A DNA stretch of 64,000 nt from Tamaricihabitans halophyticus (GCF_004340875.1 NZ_SLXQ01000005.1:62001-126000); one strand, 5' to 3'. Counted from the first letter of the stretch, positions 51,640 through 60,785 are shown. The notes: generated from the letters alone by a model not told the origin. Program-made: numbers and translations.

Positions 51640-52872
51640 TTAAGGATGTTGCGGCGAGCGGGCGGGATGGTCGCTGTCGTCGGTAATCGTGCGGGTGCTG
51701 AGTAGCAGCATCGCGGCGAACGCGAGTACCGCGATCGCGGCGAAGAACCAGAATCCCCACGGGTAGGCGACTCCCGCGGTGACCAGTGCACCCGTGACAA
51801 ACGGGCCGACGATCGAGCCGATCCGACCGACGGCCGAGGTGAGGCCGAGTGCGGTGCTCCTGGCCTCAGCGGGGAACGCCTTTGTCACGTACCCGAAGAT
51901 CAGCACTTGCGCGGAGAACACGAACACCCCGGTCAGCAACACCAGGAGGTTCAGCAGCAGCCCGCTGCCGATCCGCACACTCAGCGCGGCCAGTAGGACT
52001 GCGGCGGCGGCGAACCAGGCGACCACGGTTGGTTTGATCCCGTGCCGGTCCGCGACCACCCCGGCCAGCAACAAACCAGCGATCGCGCCGATGTTGAGCA
52101 CCAGCAGCAAGGTGATCGACGTGGAGATCGGGTAACCCGCGGAACGCATCAGTTCCGGCAGCCAGGTGTTCAGCCCGTAAACCAGCAGCAGCCCCATAAA
52201 CGAGCCGATCCACACGACGATGCTGATCCGCCGGAACCGGCCGCCGAGCAGATCCTTCGGACCGACTCGCTCGGTGGCTGGCCGCTCCTTCGCGGCCAGG
52301 AACGCCGCTGATTCCGGGAGCTTCCACCACATCAGCGGCAACACCAGCAGTCCAGCGATACCACCGCCATAGAACAGCCACTGCCATTCGCCGCCGACCA
52401 CGAGCGCCAGCACCGAGGTGAGCACCGCGCCGACGTGATAGCCGGTCATGGTGACGGTGCTCGCGCTCGCCCGGTAGCGCGCCGGCAAACTCTCCGCCAT
52501 CATCGTCAGCGCCACCGGCATGCACGCGCCGAGCCCGAGCCCGGCGATGAACCGGAAAACCCCAAACATCGAGACGCTCGGCGCCACCGGCACCAGCAGG
52601 GTGAAAACCGAGAACAGCAGCACCGAACCGAGCAGCATGCCGCGCCTGCCGTACCGGTCGGAAAGCGGCCCAATGCCGGCCGCCCCGAAAGCCACCCCGA
52701 CCAGTGACACCGTAGCCACCGCGGTCGCGCCGGCCGGAGTGAAACCGAGATGACCACTACCAAGTACCGTCGGGATCGTCGCACCAAGCGCGACCAGGTC
52801 GTAGCCCTCGAGTAACACGGTGAGCCAGCAGAGCACCGCGGTCCATGCCGCGCGGGTTGGAGACGTCGTCAT
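51640..52872 (-). CDS. MFS transporter, aromatic acid:H+ symporter (AAHS) type
   Basis: The 410-residue protein has 12 membrane helices; the helix 1 motif LLEGYDLVALGATIP with the acidic-Asp signature and the loop GPLSDRYGRRGMLLGS are characteristic of the aromatic acid transporter family (PcaK, BenK). GYHVGAVLTSVLA and RSTALGLTSAVGRIGSI also fit. It lies 16 bp from the benzaldehyde dehydrogenase, so it likely imports benzoate, benzoylformate, mandelate or a related acid. Confidence 0.9.
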   Translation of the reverse strand: MTTSPTRAAWTAVLCWLTVLLEGYDLVALGATIPTVLGSGHLGFTPAGATAVATVSLVGVAFGAAGIGPLSDRYGRRGMLLGSVLLFSVFTLLVPVAPSVSMFGVFRFIAGLGLGACMPVALTMMAESLPARYRASASTVTMTGYHVGAVLTSVLALVVGGEWQWLFYGGGIAGLLVLPLMWWKLPESAAFLAAKERPATERVGPKDLLGGRFRRISIVVWIGSFMGLLLVYGLNTWLPELMRSAGYPISTSITLLLVLNIGAIAGLLLAGVVADRHGIKPTVVAWFAAAAVLLAALSVRIGSGLLLNLLVLLTGVFVFSAQVLIFGYVTKAFPAEARSTALGLTSAVGRIGSIVGPFVTGALVTAGVAYPWGFWFFAAIAVLAFAAMLLLSTRTITDDSDHPARSPQHP

Positions 52873-52888
52873 TGCCGTACTCCTTCGG

Positions 52889-54346
52889 TCAGAACGGGTA
52901 TTCGGCGATCTCCGGGCGAACGGTCAGCCACTGCGTTTCGGTGAATGCCTCGATATTGGCTTGCGCGCCACCAAACCGAGCTCCGTTGCCGGACTCCTTC
53001 AGCCCGCCGAACGGCACGGTCGGTTCGTCCGCGACGGTCTGGTCGTTGATATGCACCTTGCCCGAATGGACCCGGTCGGCCAGCGTCATCGCGACGCCCA
53101 CGTCACCGAGAATCCCCACCGAGAGCCCGTATTCGGTGTCGTTCACGATCCGCACGGCCTCGTCGAGGTCGCGGTAGCCGAGCACCGGGGCGACCGGGCC
53201 AAAGATCTCCTCGCGCCACGCCGGGTTCGTTTCGTCTAGTCCACTGAGGACTGTCGGCGGGAAGTACGGCGGGTCTGGCTTGCCGCCCGCGACCGCGGTA
53301 GCGCCGGCCGCGATACCGCGGGACACCAATCTATCGACGTGCGCGAGCTGGGTGTCGTCGATGATCGGGCCGATCGCCACGTCGGCGCGGGCAGGGTTGC
53401 CGACCGGCAGTGCGCGCGCTTTCGTGGCGAGCGCCGCAACGTAGTCATCCAGCTGTGACTCGTGCACCAGGTGTCGGCCCGTGGTCATACAGATCTGCCC
53501 CTGGTGCAGGAACGAACCGAAGGCGCCAGCAGCGGCGGCTGCCGCGACATCGGCGCCGGGCAGCACCACCAGCGCGTTGTTACCGCCGAGCTCCAGATGC
53601 ACCCGCTTGAGCGCGCCGGCGGCCGCCGCGCCGACTTTGCGCCCTGCGGACGTCGATCCGGTGAACGAGACCACGGATACCTCGGGTGCCTCGATCACCG
53701 CGGCGCCCACTTCGGCTTCGCCGGGCAGTAGCTGCAGCAATCCCGGCGGTAGGCCAGCTTCCTCGAACACCCGTACCAGCGTCACGCCGCCGGACACCGC
53801 GGTACGCGGATCCGGTTTCAGCAGTACCGCGTTACCAAGCGCGAGCGCGGGCGCCACCGAACGGATGGCCAGGATCAGCGGGAAGTTGAACGGCGCGATC
53901 ACCGAAACCACCCCAGCCGGCAGCCTGCGGGCGAACGACCAGTGCGGCGCTTCGGTGCTCAGCACCTCGCCGCCCGGATGCGTCGGCAGCGCCGCTGCCT
54001 CGAAACAGATCCCAGCGGCCATGTCGGTTTCCAGAGCGGCCTTGGCCAGCACCGAACCAGCCTCGCGGATCAGCCAGTCCTCGAGCTCCGCGCGATGCGC
54101 GGTGCACAGCTCAGCGGCTTTGCGTAGTACCGCGGCGCGCGCGCTCGGTGCGGTCGCCGCCCACGCACGTTGCGCCTCGGCGGCGCGGCTGGCGGCCAGT
54201 GCGACGTCGTCCGCGCCGGCGAGGCCGATGCCGCCGAGGCGTTCACCGGTCGCGGGTTCGGTCACCGCACGGGTTCCGCCGGTGCCCGGGATCCAGCCGT
54301 CGCGGTAGATCCGGTCCTGCCATACGGTCTCGCCAAGCAGCGTCAT
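52889..54346 (-). CDS. Aldehyde dehydrogenase family protein (benzaldehyde dehydrogenase-like)
   Basis: The 485-residue NAD(P)-dependent enzyme has the family motifs: PFNFPLILAIRSVAPALALG, FTGSTSAGRKV, the general-base Glu in HLELGGNN and the nucleophile Cys in GQICMTTGR, with EEIFGPVAPV and PFGGLKESGNG. The GQICMT and GGVTLVRVFEEAGLPPGLLQ features fit vanillin/benzaldehyde dehydrogenases. It follows the benzoylformate decarboxylase gene by 4 bp and would oxidise the benzaldehyde it makes. Confidence 0.9.
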   Translation of the reverse strand: MTLLGETVWQDRIYRDGWIPGTGGTRAVTEPATGERLGGIGLAGADDVALAASRAAEAQRAWAATAPSARAAVLRKAAELCTAHRAELEDWLIREAGSVLAKAALETDMAAGICFEAAALPTHPGGEVLSTEAPHWSFARRLPAGVVSVIAPFNFPLILAIRSVAPALALGNAVLLKPDPRTAVSGGVTLVRVFEEAGLPPGLLQLLPGEAEVGAAVIEAPEVSVVSFTGSTSAGRKVGAAAAGALKRVHLELGGNNALVVLPGADVAAAAAAGAFGSFLHQGQICMTTGRHLVHESQLDDYVAALATKARALPVGNPARADVAIGPIIDDTQLAHVDRLVSRGIAAGATAVAGGKPDPPYFPPTVLSGLDETNPAWREEIFGPVAPVLGYRDLDEAVRIVNDTEYGLSVGILGDVGVAMTLADRVHSGKVHINDQTVADEPTVPFGGLKESGNGARFGGAQANIEAFTETQWLTVRPEIAEYPF

Positions 54347-54350
54347 CGGG

Positions 54351-55931
54351 TTACTCCGGGGTGGTGAGTTCGGTGTCGATCTGGATCAGCCGCGGCCCTT
54401 CGGCCGTCGCTTTCAGTGCGGTCCGCAGTTCCGCGTCGCCGGTGACCGAGGCGGCTGGAACGCCGTAGCCCTCGGCGATCCGGGTGAAGTCGATGCCGTC
54501 GATCTCGGTACCCGGAACGTCCGGGGTGCCGAGCAGATCACCGAACCAGCGCAGCGCGCCGTAACTGCCGTTGCGCAGGATCAGGAAGGTAACCGGCACC
54601 CGGTATCGCGCGGCGGTCCACAGCGCGGTGATCCCGTAGTTCGCCGAGCCGTCCCCGATCACCGCGAGCACCGGACGGTCCGGCCTGGCCATCGCCACGC
54701 CGATCGCGGCTGGCAGCCCGAACCCGAGCCCGCCAGCGGCGGGGAAGAAGTAAGAACCACCATGACGCAGATCCATCTGCCGCCACCAGGCCGCGTTCGT
54801 CGAGGTGGATTCCACAACGTAGGCCGTATCGCCGGGCTGGGTGTCGCGTAGCGCGGCGAACACCTGCTCCGGATGCAGCGCGTTCTTCCCCGCTGCCGGC
54901 TCCGGGCTTGACCCGAACGGCTCGCCGGATGCGGTACGGCGCGCGGGAATCCGGGTCAGCAGCGCGTCGATTACCACGCCCGGATCGGCGACTAGCGCCT
55001 CACCGACCGGCGCGCGGGCCGCCGCGCTCGCATCCTCGGTGACCTGCACGAGCGTGCTGCCTTCCGGCAGGTACCTGCCCGGCACGTGTTGGTGGTAGCG
55101 GAACACCGGCGCGCCGAGCACCAGGATCAGGTCATGCCCCGCGAGTTCGGCGGACAGCGGCCCGATACCTGCGGGCAGCACGCCGCGGAACAGCCGATGC
55201 CGGTTCGGGAACGGCAGTCGATGCGGGGAAGGGGCCACCCAGGTAGCCAGCGCAAGGTGCTCGGCGAGACGCACCGCTGCGTCGAACAGGCCGGCCGTGT
55301 CGATATCACCGCCGAACACCAGTGCCGGATTTCGGGCCGCCTCCACCCGCGCGGCAAGGTCGGCGAGCTGCACGGCATCGGGTGCTCGGCCCTGCCGGAC
55401 CGTTCGGTCCACAGTGGGCAGTGTGGCCGGATCGAGCTCGGCGGCCCAATCGTCGTAGGGCACCGAAAGGTAACTGGGCCTTCTGTGCAGCTCAGCCTCA
55501 AAAACCGCCTGCGCCAAGGATCGCGGCACATCAGCCGCGCAGGTGGGCTCACCGGACCAGCCGACAAGCGGGCGCATCAACTCGGTTGCGCCGACATTGG
55601 CCAGCATCGCCTCCATGCCGATCGCCGAGCGCACCTGCTGGCCAGCGGTGAGCACCAAGGGGGAGCGGGCATACACCGCGTTGGTCAGCGCGCCCATCGC
55701 GTTCCCGGAACCGGCCGCCGCGTGCAGGTTGACCAGCACCGGCCGCCCCGTCGCCTGTGCGTAGCCGTCCGCCATACCCAGCACGACGCCTTCGTGTAGC
55801 CCGAGCACGTACCGGAAGGTGTCCGGCAGTTCGGCGAGAAACGGCAGTTCGTTCGAGCCAGGGTTGCCGAAGATCGTGGTCAGCTCGTTGCGCTCGAGAA
55901 ATTCGTGCGCGATCCGGCGAACGGTTGGCAT
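54351..55931 (-). CDS. mdlC: Benzoylformate decarboxylase (ThDP-dependent)
   Basis: This 526-residue ThDP enzyme matches P. putida benzoylformate decarboxylase at the catalytic positions: Ser26 (GNPGSNELPFL), Glu47 (GLHEGVVLGMADGYA), His70 (LVNLHAAAGSGNA) and His280/281 (VFRYHQHVPG). The ThDP-Mg motif GDGSANYGITALWTAARYRV is complete. ATG 55931 has GGGAGG upstream; a longer frame is possible but lacks homology. It is divergent from the LysR gene, with an LTTR box between. Confidence 0.9.
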   Translation of the reverse strand: MPTVRRIAHEFLERNELTTIFGNPGSNELPFLAELPDTFRYVLGLHEGVVLGMADGYAQATGRPVLVNLHAAAGSGNAMGALTNAVYARSPLVLTAGQQVRSAIGMEAMLANVGATELMRPLVGWSGEPTCAADVPRSLAQAVFEAELHRRPSYLSVPYDDWAAELDPATLPTVDRTVRQGRAPDAVQLADLAARVEAARNPALVFGGDIDTAGLFDAAVRLAEHLALATWVAPSPHRLPFPNRHRLFRGVLPAGIGPLSAELAGHDLILVLGAPVFRYHQHVPGRYLPEGSTLVQVTEDASAAARAPVGEALVADPGVVIDALLTRIPARRTASGEPFGSSPEPAAGKNALHPEQVFAALRDTQPGDTAYVVESTSTNAAWWRQMDLRHGGSYFFPAAGGLGFGLPAAIGVAMARPDRPVLAVIGDGSANYGITALWTAARYRVPVTFLILRNGSYGALRWFGDLLGTPDVPGTEIDGIDFTRIAEGYGVPAASVTGDAELRTALKATAEGPRLIQIDTELTTPE

Positions 55932-55975
55932 CCGTAGGCCCTCCCGTGATCGGTGTGACGCAGAGCATAAGGAGG

Positions 55976-55994
55976 TTGGGCGGCCATGTTCCAA
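55976..55994. promoter_or_regulatory. LysR-type operator (T-N11-A box)
   Basis: TTGG-N11-CCAA is an ideal LTTR recognition dyad. It lies between the divergent benzoylformate decarboxylase (start 55931) and LysR gene (56032), so it probably controls both. Confidence 0.65.
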
Positions 55995-56031
55995 TAGATG
56001 TTCCCGGCAATCGGTATCGATGGGATTGATA

Positions 56032-56949
56032 ATGCGGGACTTCGATCTGAACCTGGTGCGCACGTTCGTGCTGCTCTACGAGACCCGCAGTGTCACGGCC
56101 ACCGCGGAATCGATGCACGTCACGCAGCCGACGATCAGCTACGGCCTGCAGAAACTGCGCCGCCGGTTCGGTGACGAACTGTTCCGGAGGAAGAGCGGCG
56201 GCCTCGTGCCAACCACCACCGCTCGCGAGCTCTACGAACCGCTGCATGACGCGCTTTCCGGCATCGAGGCCGCGATGAGCGGGGCGCACTCGTTCGATCC
56301 GGCGACCGCCCGAACCGGATTCACGCTCTGCCTTTCTGATCTCGGCGAGGTGTCGCTGCTGCCCCGGTTGCTCGCCGCGTTGCCCGGCCGCGCCCCTGGG
56401 GTGACGCTGACCGTGCGCCCGCTGGACGTGGTGAACGCCGCCGACCAGCTCGGCAGGGGCGAGATCGACGCGTTCATCGCCTCGCCGCTGCTGGATTCCC
56501 GGCGGATCGCCCGGCTGCCACTGTTCGCCGAGGGCTATCTCGGCATGGTGGGCGAGGCGCATCCCCGGCTGCGCGGCGACCAGGTCAGTATGCGGGCGTT
56601 CGCGGCTGAGCGGCACATCACCGTTTTCGGCCCGACCGGCCACGATGGACCGCGCAAAGCCTTGCAGGCCAACGATTTGCTGGACCGGGTCGCACTGGAG
56701 ATCACCCGGTTCGCCGCGCTGCCGTACCTCGTCCAGCAAAGCGAACTGGTCGCGATGGTGCCCAGGAACGTGGCGGAGGTATTCGCCGCCGAGCATCCGG
56801 TGCGGCTACTGGAACTGCCCTTCGACGTCGAACCCGCGCAGGTTTCGGTCTACGCGCGGCACGCGCATGCGCGCAGCCCCGCGCAGCGGTGGCTGATCGG
56901 TTTCATGCGGGACATTCTCGCCGAAGCACCTGCACCGTCAGAATTCTAG
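56032..56949 (+). CDS. LysR-family transcriptional regulator
   Basis: The 305-residue LTTR has the N-terminal HTH (LNLVRTFVLLYETRSVTATA, ESMHVTQPTISYGLQKLRRR) and a substrate-binding C-terminal domain. ATG 56020 is an alternative start. It converges on the amidase gene, overlapping by 4 bp, and is divergent from the benzoylformate decarboxylase. It likely activates the mdlC-benzaldehyde dehydrogenase-MFS operon in response to an aromatic inducer. Confidence 0.9.
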   Translation: MRDFDLNLVRTFVLLYETRSVTATAESMHVTQPTISYGLQKLRRRFGDELFRRKSGGLVPTTTARELYEPLHDALSGIEAAMSGAHSFDPATARTGFTLCLSDLGEVSLLPRLLAALPGRAPGVTLTVRPLDVVNAADQLGRGEIDAFIASPLLDSRRIARLPLFAEGYLGMVGEAHPRLRGDQVSMRAFAAERHITVFGPTGHDGPRKALQANDLLDRVALEITRFAALPYLVQQSELVAMVPRNVAEVFAAEHPVRLLELPFDVEPAQVSVYARHAHARSPAQRWLIGFMRDILAEAPAPSEF

Positions 56950-58358
56950 GTTTCCAGGGCAGGCCGGCGCTCGGTCCACGGGTGCGCCTGCTCCAGGGTG
57001 CGCGCGATCTGGAGCAGCAGGTCCTCCCGCCATGGCGCGGCTACCAGCTGCACACCAACCGGTAGCCCGCTCGCGTCGTCATGGTGCACCGGGACCGAGA
57101 TCGCGGGCTGGCCGGTCACGTTGAACAGCGAGGTGAAGACCGCCATCGGGTAGCTGGCCGCCACCGGGTTGCCGTTCTCGCGCCAGGCGCCTACCCGCGG
57201 CGGCAGGCACGCCATGGTCGGGGTGACCAGCAGGTCGAAGCTGTCCGTGCAGGCTTCGACGATGCGTCGGGACAGCTGCTGGGTCTGATGCACGCTCTGC
57301 GCATAGGCCCAGGAATCGACGGCCTTCGCGGCTTCACGCTGCGCACGGTTATGCGGTTCGACGAGGTCCGGGTCGGCGAGCGGGAAGCCGGCGCCGCCGA
57401 TGTTCCAGATCTTCATGAACGCCGTGATCAGTTCCTCCGACGTCGGCAGCGGAAGCTGTTTGTCAACCACGTGGTGGCCGGCTTGTTCCAGTGCGCGCAG
57501 GGTTTTGTCGAGCGCGGTCAGACAGGCCGGGTCCACCGGGATGCCGTCGATCAGCGAGGTGGCGAGCACGCCGATCCGCAGGCCCGTCGGCGGCGCGGCG
57601 GTGAGCGCGTCCACGAAGGACTGGGTCGGCGTGGGCGGCGACCACCAGGCGCCGGGGTCGTGGCGCGCGAGTACGTCCAGTGCGGCGGCGGTGTCCGCTA
57701 GCGTCCGGCTCACGACTCCGCTGGTGCCGAAGCCCTCGACCTCCACAACGGCGTTCGTGACCAGGCCACGGGTCGGCTTCAACCCGACGAGACCGGTGCA
57801 CGACGCCGGCACGCGGATCGATCCGCCACCGTCCTCGGCGTGCGCGATCGGAGCCATCCCTGCCGAGGCGGCGATCGCCGCACCGCTCGACGAACCGCCC
57901 GGCGTGCGGCTCGGGTCCCACGGGTTGCGGGAGATGCCCTGGGCCTCGCTTTCGGTGAAGGACACCGCGCCGAACTCCGAGGTCGTGGTCTTGCCAAGCG
58001 GGATGAAGCCCGCGCAGGTGAGCCGCCGTACGACTGGGTCCGAAGTAGGCTGTGGCGTGCGGTCAGTGGCGAGGGAGCCATAGGTGGTCGGCCAGCCCGC
58101 GACGTTGGAGAGATCCTTGATGGGCAGGGGGACCCCGTGAAACGGCGGCAGTTCGTCCGGTGTGGACCGCGCTACGGCCTCGGCCGCTGCGGACGCGGCG
58201 GCACGTACTTCGTCGTCCGCGCGGTAGCAGAAAGCGTTGAATGTCGGGTCGAGCTCGGCTATCCGGTCGAGGTAGCAGTCGGCGACCTCGACCGGGTTCA
58301 CTTCCTTCCTGCGAATGGCTGCGGCGAGTTCGACTGCTGAACTGAACGGATCGACCAC
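56946..58358 (-). CDS. Amidase-signature family amidase (possible mandelamide hydrolase)
   Basis: The 470-residue enzyme has the Ser-cisSer-Lys triad of the amidase signature family: Lys81 (GVPLPIKDLS), cis-Ser at about 157 (TPGGSSSGAA) and the nucleophile Ser180 (EDGGGSIRVPAS). Mandelamide hydrolases belong to this family and occur beside mdlC-type genes, and the neighbourhood has benzoylformate decarboxylase, benzaldehyde dehydrogenase and an aromatic acid carrier. The specific substrate is inferred from context; other aryl amides are equally possible. Confidence 0.85.
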   Translation of the reverse strand: MVDPFSSAVELAAAIRRKEVNPVEVADCYLDRIAELDPTFNAFCYRADDEVRAAASAAAEAVARSTPDELPPFHGVPLPIKDLSNVAGWPTTYGSLATDRTPQPTSDPVVRRLTCAGFIPLGKTTTSEFGAVSFTESEAQGISRNPWDPSRTPGGSSSGAAIAASAGMAPIAHAEDGGGSIRVPASCTGLVGLKPTRGLVTNAVVEVEGFGTSGVVSRTLADTAAALDVLARHDPGAWWSPPTPTQSFVDALTAAPPTGLRIGVLATSLIDGIPVDPACLTALDKTLRALEQAGHHVVDKQLPLPTSEELITAFMKIWNIGGAGFPLADPDLVEPHNRAQREAAKAVDSWAYAQSVHQTQQLSRRIVEACTDSFDLLVTPTMACLPPRVGAWRENGNPVAASYPMAVFTSLFNVTGQPAISVPVHHDDASGLPVGVQLVAAPWREDLLLQIARTLEQAHPWTERRPALET

Positions 58359-58455
58359 TGTGGAACCCCTTTCCGATGTGCCTTCAGCCTGGCCGCGGTC
58401 GGTCCCCGGGTCTTGGAGAAATGTCGCGCCGCCGGTTTTCTCCTACGATGGCGGT

Positions 58456-59280
58456 ATGCGACCAGCCGAATGGGCTCGTGACGGGGCAGCGGTATGGGAC
58501 ATCGCGGTGCCGTCCCAGCGGCTCCGGTTGCCCGGCGTGCGGATGGCAGGTTTCGCCGGTAACACCACCGATGTCGTCGACCTTCCGGTGGTGCCGCACC
58601 CAGCGGTCGCCCTGTTCATCGACCTCGGTGACGCGATGCTCGTCGACGACGCGCGTGGGGCACGGGAACGAGGCAGCGTCATCGCCGGTCTCGCGCCGGA
58701 GGCAGTGCGCGGGCGCGGGCAGCATATCGAGTGCGTGCAGGTGCGGCTTTCGCCGGAGATCGCGCACCGGGTGCTCGGGACGGAACTGAGCGGTACGGTC
58801 GTCGCCCTCGATGACGTCTGGCCAGCACAGCTGCCGGACCGGCTACGCGCACTTGATTCCTGGGACGATCGGTTTGCGCTGGTCGAGGCCGCGCTGACGA
58901 AGCGGTACGCGGCGGGGCACTCGGTGGATCCAGAGGTCGCCTTCGTGTGGCAGCGAATGGTCGCGAGGCGCGGGCAGGTGCGGATCGAGCAGCTGGCCGA
59001 CGAGACCGGGTGGAGCCGCAAGCGACTGTGGACGCGGTTTCGCCGGCAGATCGGGCTCGCGCCGAAACGCGCCGCGCAACTTGTCCGGTTCGACCACGCG
59101 GTGCACCGGCTTGCCGCAGACCAGAGTCCGGCTTCGGTGGCAGCGGAAAGCGGTTATGTCGACCAGGCGCATCTGCACCACGAGGTGCGGGCCTTCGCTG
59201 GGGTCACCCCCTCGGCCGTCGCCGGCGCGCAGTGGCTCGCGGTCGACGATGTCGCCTGGCCGCGTCGCGGGACAGGCTGA
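58456..59280 (+). CDS. AraC-family transcriptional regulator
   Basis: The 274-residue protein has an N-terminal sensing part (about 150 residues, RLRLPGVRMAGFAGNTTDVV onward) and a C-terminal AraC HTH (RIEQLADETGWSRKRLWTRF; SPASVAAESGYVDQAHLHHE). ATG 58456 is chosen. It is divergent from the amidase with 97 bp between. It may regulate the amidase, or the remnant beyond it. Confidence 0.85.
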   Translation: MRPAEWARDGAAVWDIAVPSQRLRLPGVRMAGFAGNTTDVVDLPVVPHPAVALFIDLGDAMLVDDARGARERGSVIAGLAPEAVRGRGQHIECVQVRLSPEIAHRVLGTELSGTVVALDDVWPAQLPDRLRALDSWDDRFALVEAALTKRYAAGHSVDPEVAFVWQRMVARRGQVRIEQLADETGWSRKRLWTRFRRQIGLAPKRAAQLVRFDHAVHRLAADQSPASVAAESGYVDQAHLHHEVRAFAGVTPSAVAGAQWLAVDDVAWPRRGTG

Positions 59281-59319
59281 ACGAGTCGGCTTCCGTCCAC
59301 TGTCGAGGGTCACGGTTGG

Positions 59320-59500
59320 CCGCGCCGAGGAACATCAGGATCTTCTTTCCTTCCGGACGAGTTCCTCGATCAGCCGCGATATGCAGCCCGGACCGTCGGG
59401 CGATCTCGCTCGGCAGTAGGGAGGGCGAATCGGGGTCGAATGCTTCGAGGATCCGCACCACTCGGGAGAAGACGGATTCGCCCGTCGCCGTTCTCGCCAT
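59320..59500 (-). pseudogene. IclR-family regulator remnant (N-terminal HTH only)
   Basis: The frame from ATG 59500 reads GESVFSRVVRILEAFDPDSP and PSEIARRSGLH, the IclR winged HTH. A shift near 59385 then changes the frame from a readable RLIEELVRKE (recognition-helix continuation) in another frame to noise. The ligand-binding GAF-like domain is gone. It lies end to end with the AraC gene and is a relic. Confidence 0.65.
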
Positions 59501-59539
59501 GGTTGCCTCGTCGCTGGTGATGTCCGGTGCTCCGGACGT

Positions 59540-59565
59540 ACCGCATTTTTTAGGGATCTTGCGGT
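59540..59565. repeat. REP-like palindromic element, copy 3 (inverted), overlapping the MerR gene end
   Basis: The complement of this 26-bp unit matches the one at 14509-14534 in 24 of 26 positions. Here it overlaps the 3' end of the MerR gene and supplies its last codons (QPQDP) and stop. Confidence 0.7.
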
Positions 59566-59966
59566 TGAGCCGTCTCCGTTGCGTTCGGGATATCCACCAG
59601 TTCCGCGAGATGGGCCCGGAAACTCTGGCAGATCGCGATGTCCTGGTGCGTGCAGTTCAATCCGGTCTCCACGAGATCCAGGGCCGACCGCAGTGCCGCC
59701 ATCTTGGCTTGCAGTACGTGTTGGTGGCGACGCAGCACCTCCTTGCGGGCAGCCTGATCGCCTGCGGCCATGAACGCTCGGATCTCCGGCAGCGGCAGGC
59801 TTGCCTCCTTTGCTCGCACGATCGCGGCAATCCGGAACAGGTCGTCGCGGGTGTAGCTGCGGCGTCCGTTCCCGTCGCGGTCAGCGGCGAGCAGACCCTC
59901 CGACTCCCAGTGCCGAAGTACATGCGTCGGCAAGCCGAAATGCTCGGCTACCTCGCCGATCGTCAT
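59550..59966 (-). CDS. MerR-family transcriptional regulator
   Basis: The 138-residue protein has the MerR HTH (MTIGEVAEHFGLPTHVLRHW, ESEGLLAADRDGNGRRSYTR) and a coiled-coil dimerisation helix (HQHVLQAKMAALRSALDLVE) with a C-terminal CTHQDIAICQ segment. ATG 59966 is preferred over 59981 because the latter would lie inside the dyad operator (59973-59996). The gene is divergent from a methyltransferase gene. A REP-like repeat forms its end. Confidence 0.88.
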   Translation of the reverse strand: MTIGEVAEHFGLPTHVLRHWESEGLLAADRDGNGRRSYTRDDLFRIAAIVRAKEASLPLPEIRAFMAAGDQAARKEVLRRHQHVLQAKMAALRSALDLVETGLNCTHQDIAICQSFRAHLAELVDIPNATETAQPQDP

Positions 59967-59972
59967 CGAGCT

Positions 59973-59996
59973 TGACTTCATGTCGACATTAACTCA
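59973..59996. promoter_or_regulatory. Dyad operator between merR and methyltransferase genes
   Basis: TGA-N-TT-N-ATGTCGACAT-N-AA-N-TCA spans 24 bp with only two unpaired positions per arm. It fills the gap between the divergent starts. It is the likely MerR-type binding site controlling both genes. Confidence 0.65.
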
Positions 59997-60000
59997 GAGC

Positions 60001-60705
60001 ATGGTGGGCATGTCCAGTTTGCTTGAAGTTCTTGACGCCGTTGACGCGCAGCCCGAGCACGCCGAGCTGCGCGCCCGTTCCTACGAACTGCTTGGCGGTC
60101 TCACCGGCCGAACCGTCGTCGACGTCGGCTGCGGTGCTGGCCGCGCGGTCGCCGAGCTTGCCGAGCGCGGCGCCCATGCGGTCGGCATCGACCTCGACCC
60201 CGAGATGATCGCGGTCGCCCAACAGCGCTGGCCGGCCAGTGAGTTCCATCTCGGCGCGGCCTGCGAGCTGCCGCTGGAGACCGGGTCGGTTTCCGGCTAC
60301 CGCGCGGACAAGACCTTGCACCTGGTCGACGACCCAGCACGCGCGCTCGCCGAGGCCCGCAGGGTGCTCGCCCCAGGCGGCAGGGCCGTGCTGCTCGGCC
60401 AGGACTGGGACACGATCGTGATCGACTCGGATGAGCCGGAAACCACCCGCCGGTTGATCCACGCGAAGGCGGACACGCTGCCATCGCCCCGCGCTGCCCG
60501 TGGGCACCGCAACCTGCTGCTGGACGCCGGGTTCACCGACCCGGTCGTCGAGGTGCATACCAGCGTGCTGACCGGCGACACGGCGCTCGGCCTGCTGCAC
60601 CGGATAACCGATGATCAGCGCTGGCTTGCCGAGCAGACCGAACGTGCTCGCACGGACCGGATCTTCGTCGCGGTGCCAGTGTTCCTCGTCGCAGCCAAGC
60701 GATAG
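60001..60705 (+). CDS. Class I SAM-dependent methyltransferase
   Basis: The 234-residue protein has TVVDVGCGAGRAVAELAERG (SAM motif I), AVGIDLDPEMIAVAQ, YRADKTLHLVDDPARALAE and VLAPGGRAVLLGQDWDT, as in UbiE/arsenite-methyltransferase-like enzymes. ATG 60001 or 60010 is preferred to 59980, which overlaps the MerR start. It is the probable target of the divergent MerR regulator, a pairing often seen for drug- or metabolite-modifying enzymes. The substrate is unknown. Confidence 0.82.
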   Translation: MVGMSSLLEVLDAVDAQPEHAELRARSYELLGGLTGRTVVDVGCGAGRAVAELAERGAHAVGIDLDPEMIAVAQQRWPASEFHLGAACELPLETGSVSGYRADKTLHLVDDPARALAEARRVLAPGGRAVLLGQDWDTIVIDSDEPETTRRLIHAKADTLPSPRAARGHRNLLLDAGFTDPVVEVHTSVLTGDTALGLLHRITDDQRWLAEQTERARTDRIFVAVPVFLVAAKR

Positions 60706-60785
60706 CGTCAAGCTCGGCACACCGGAAGGACGCCACAGCGGCTTCGATCCGATGCCGCGAACCGGTGGGGATGGCCGCGACTGCT

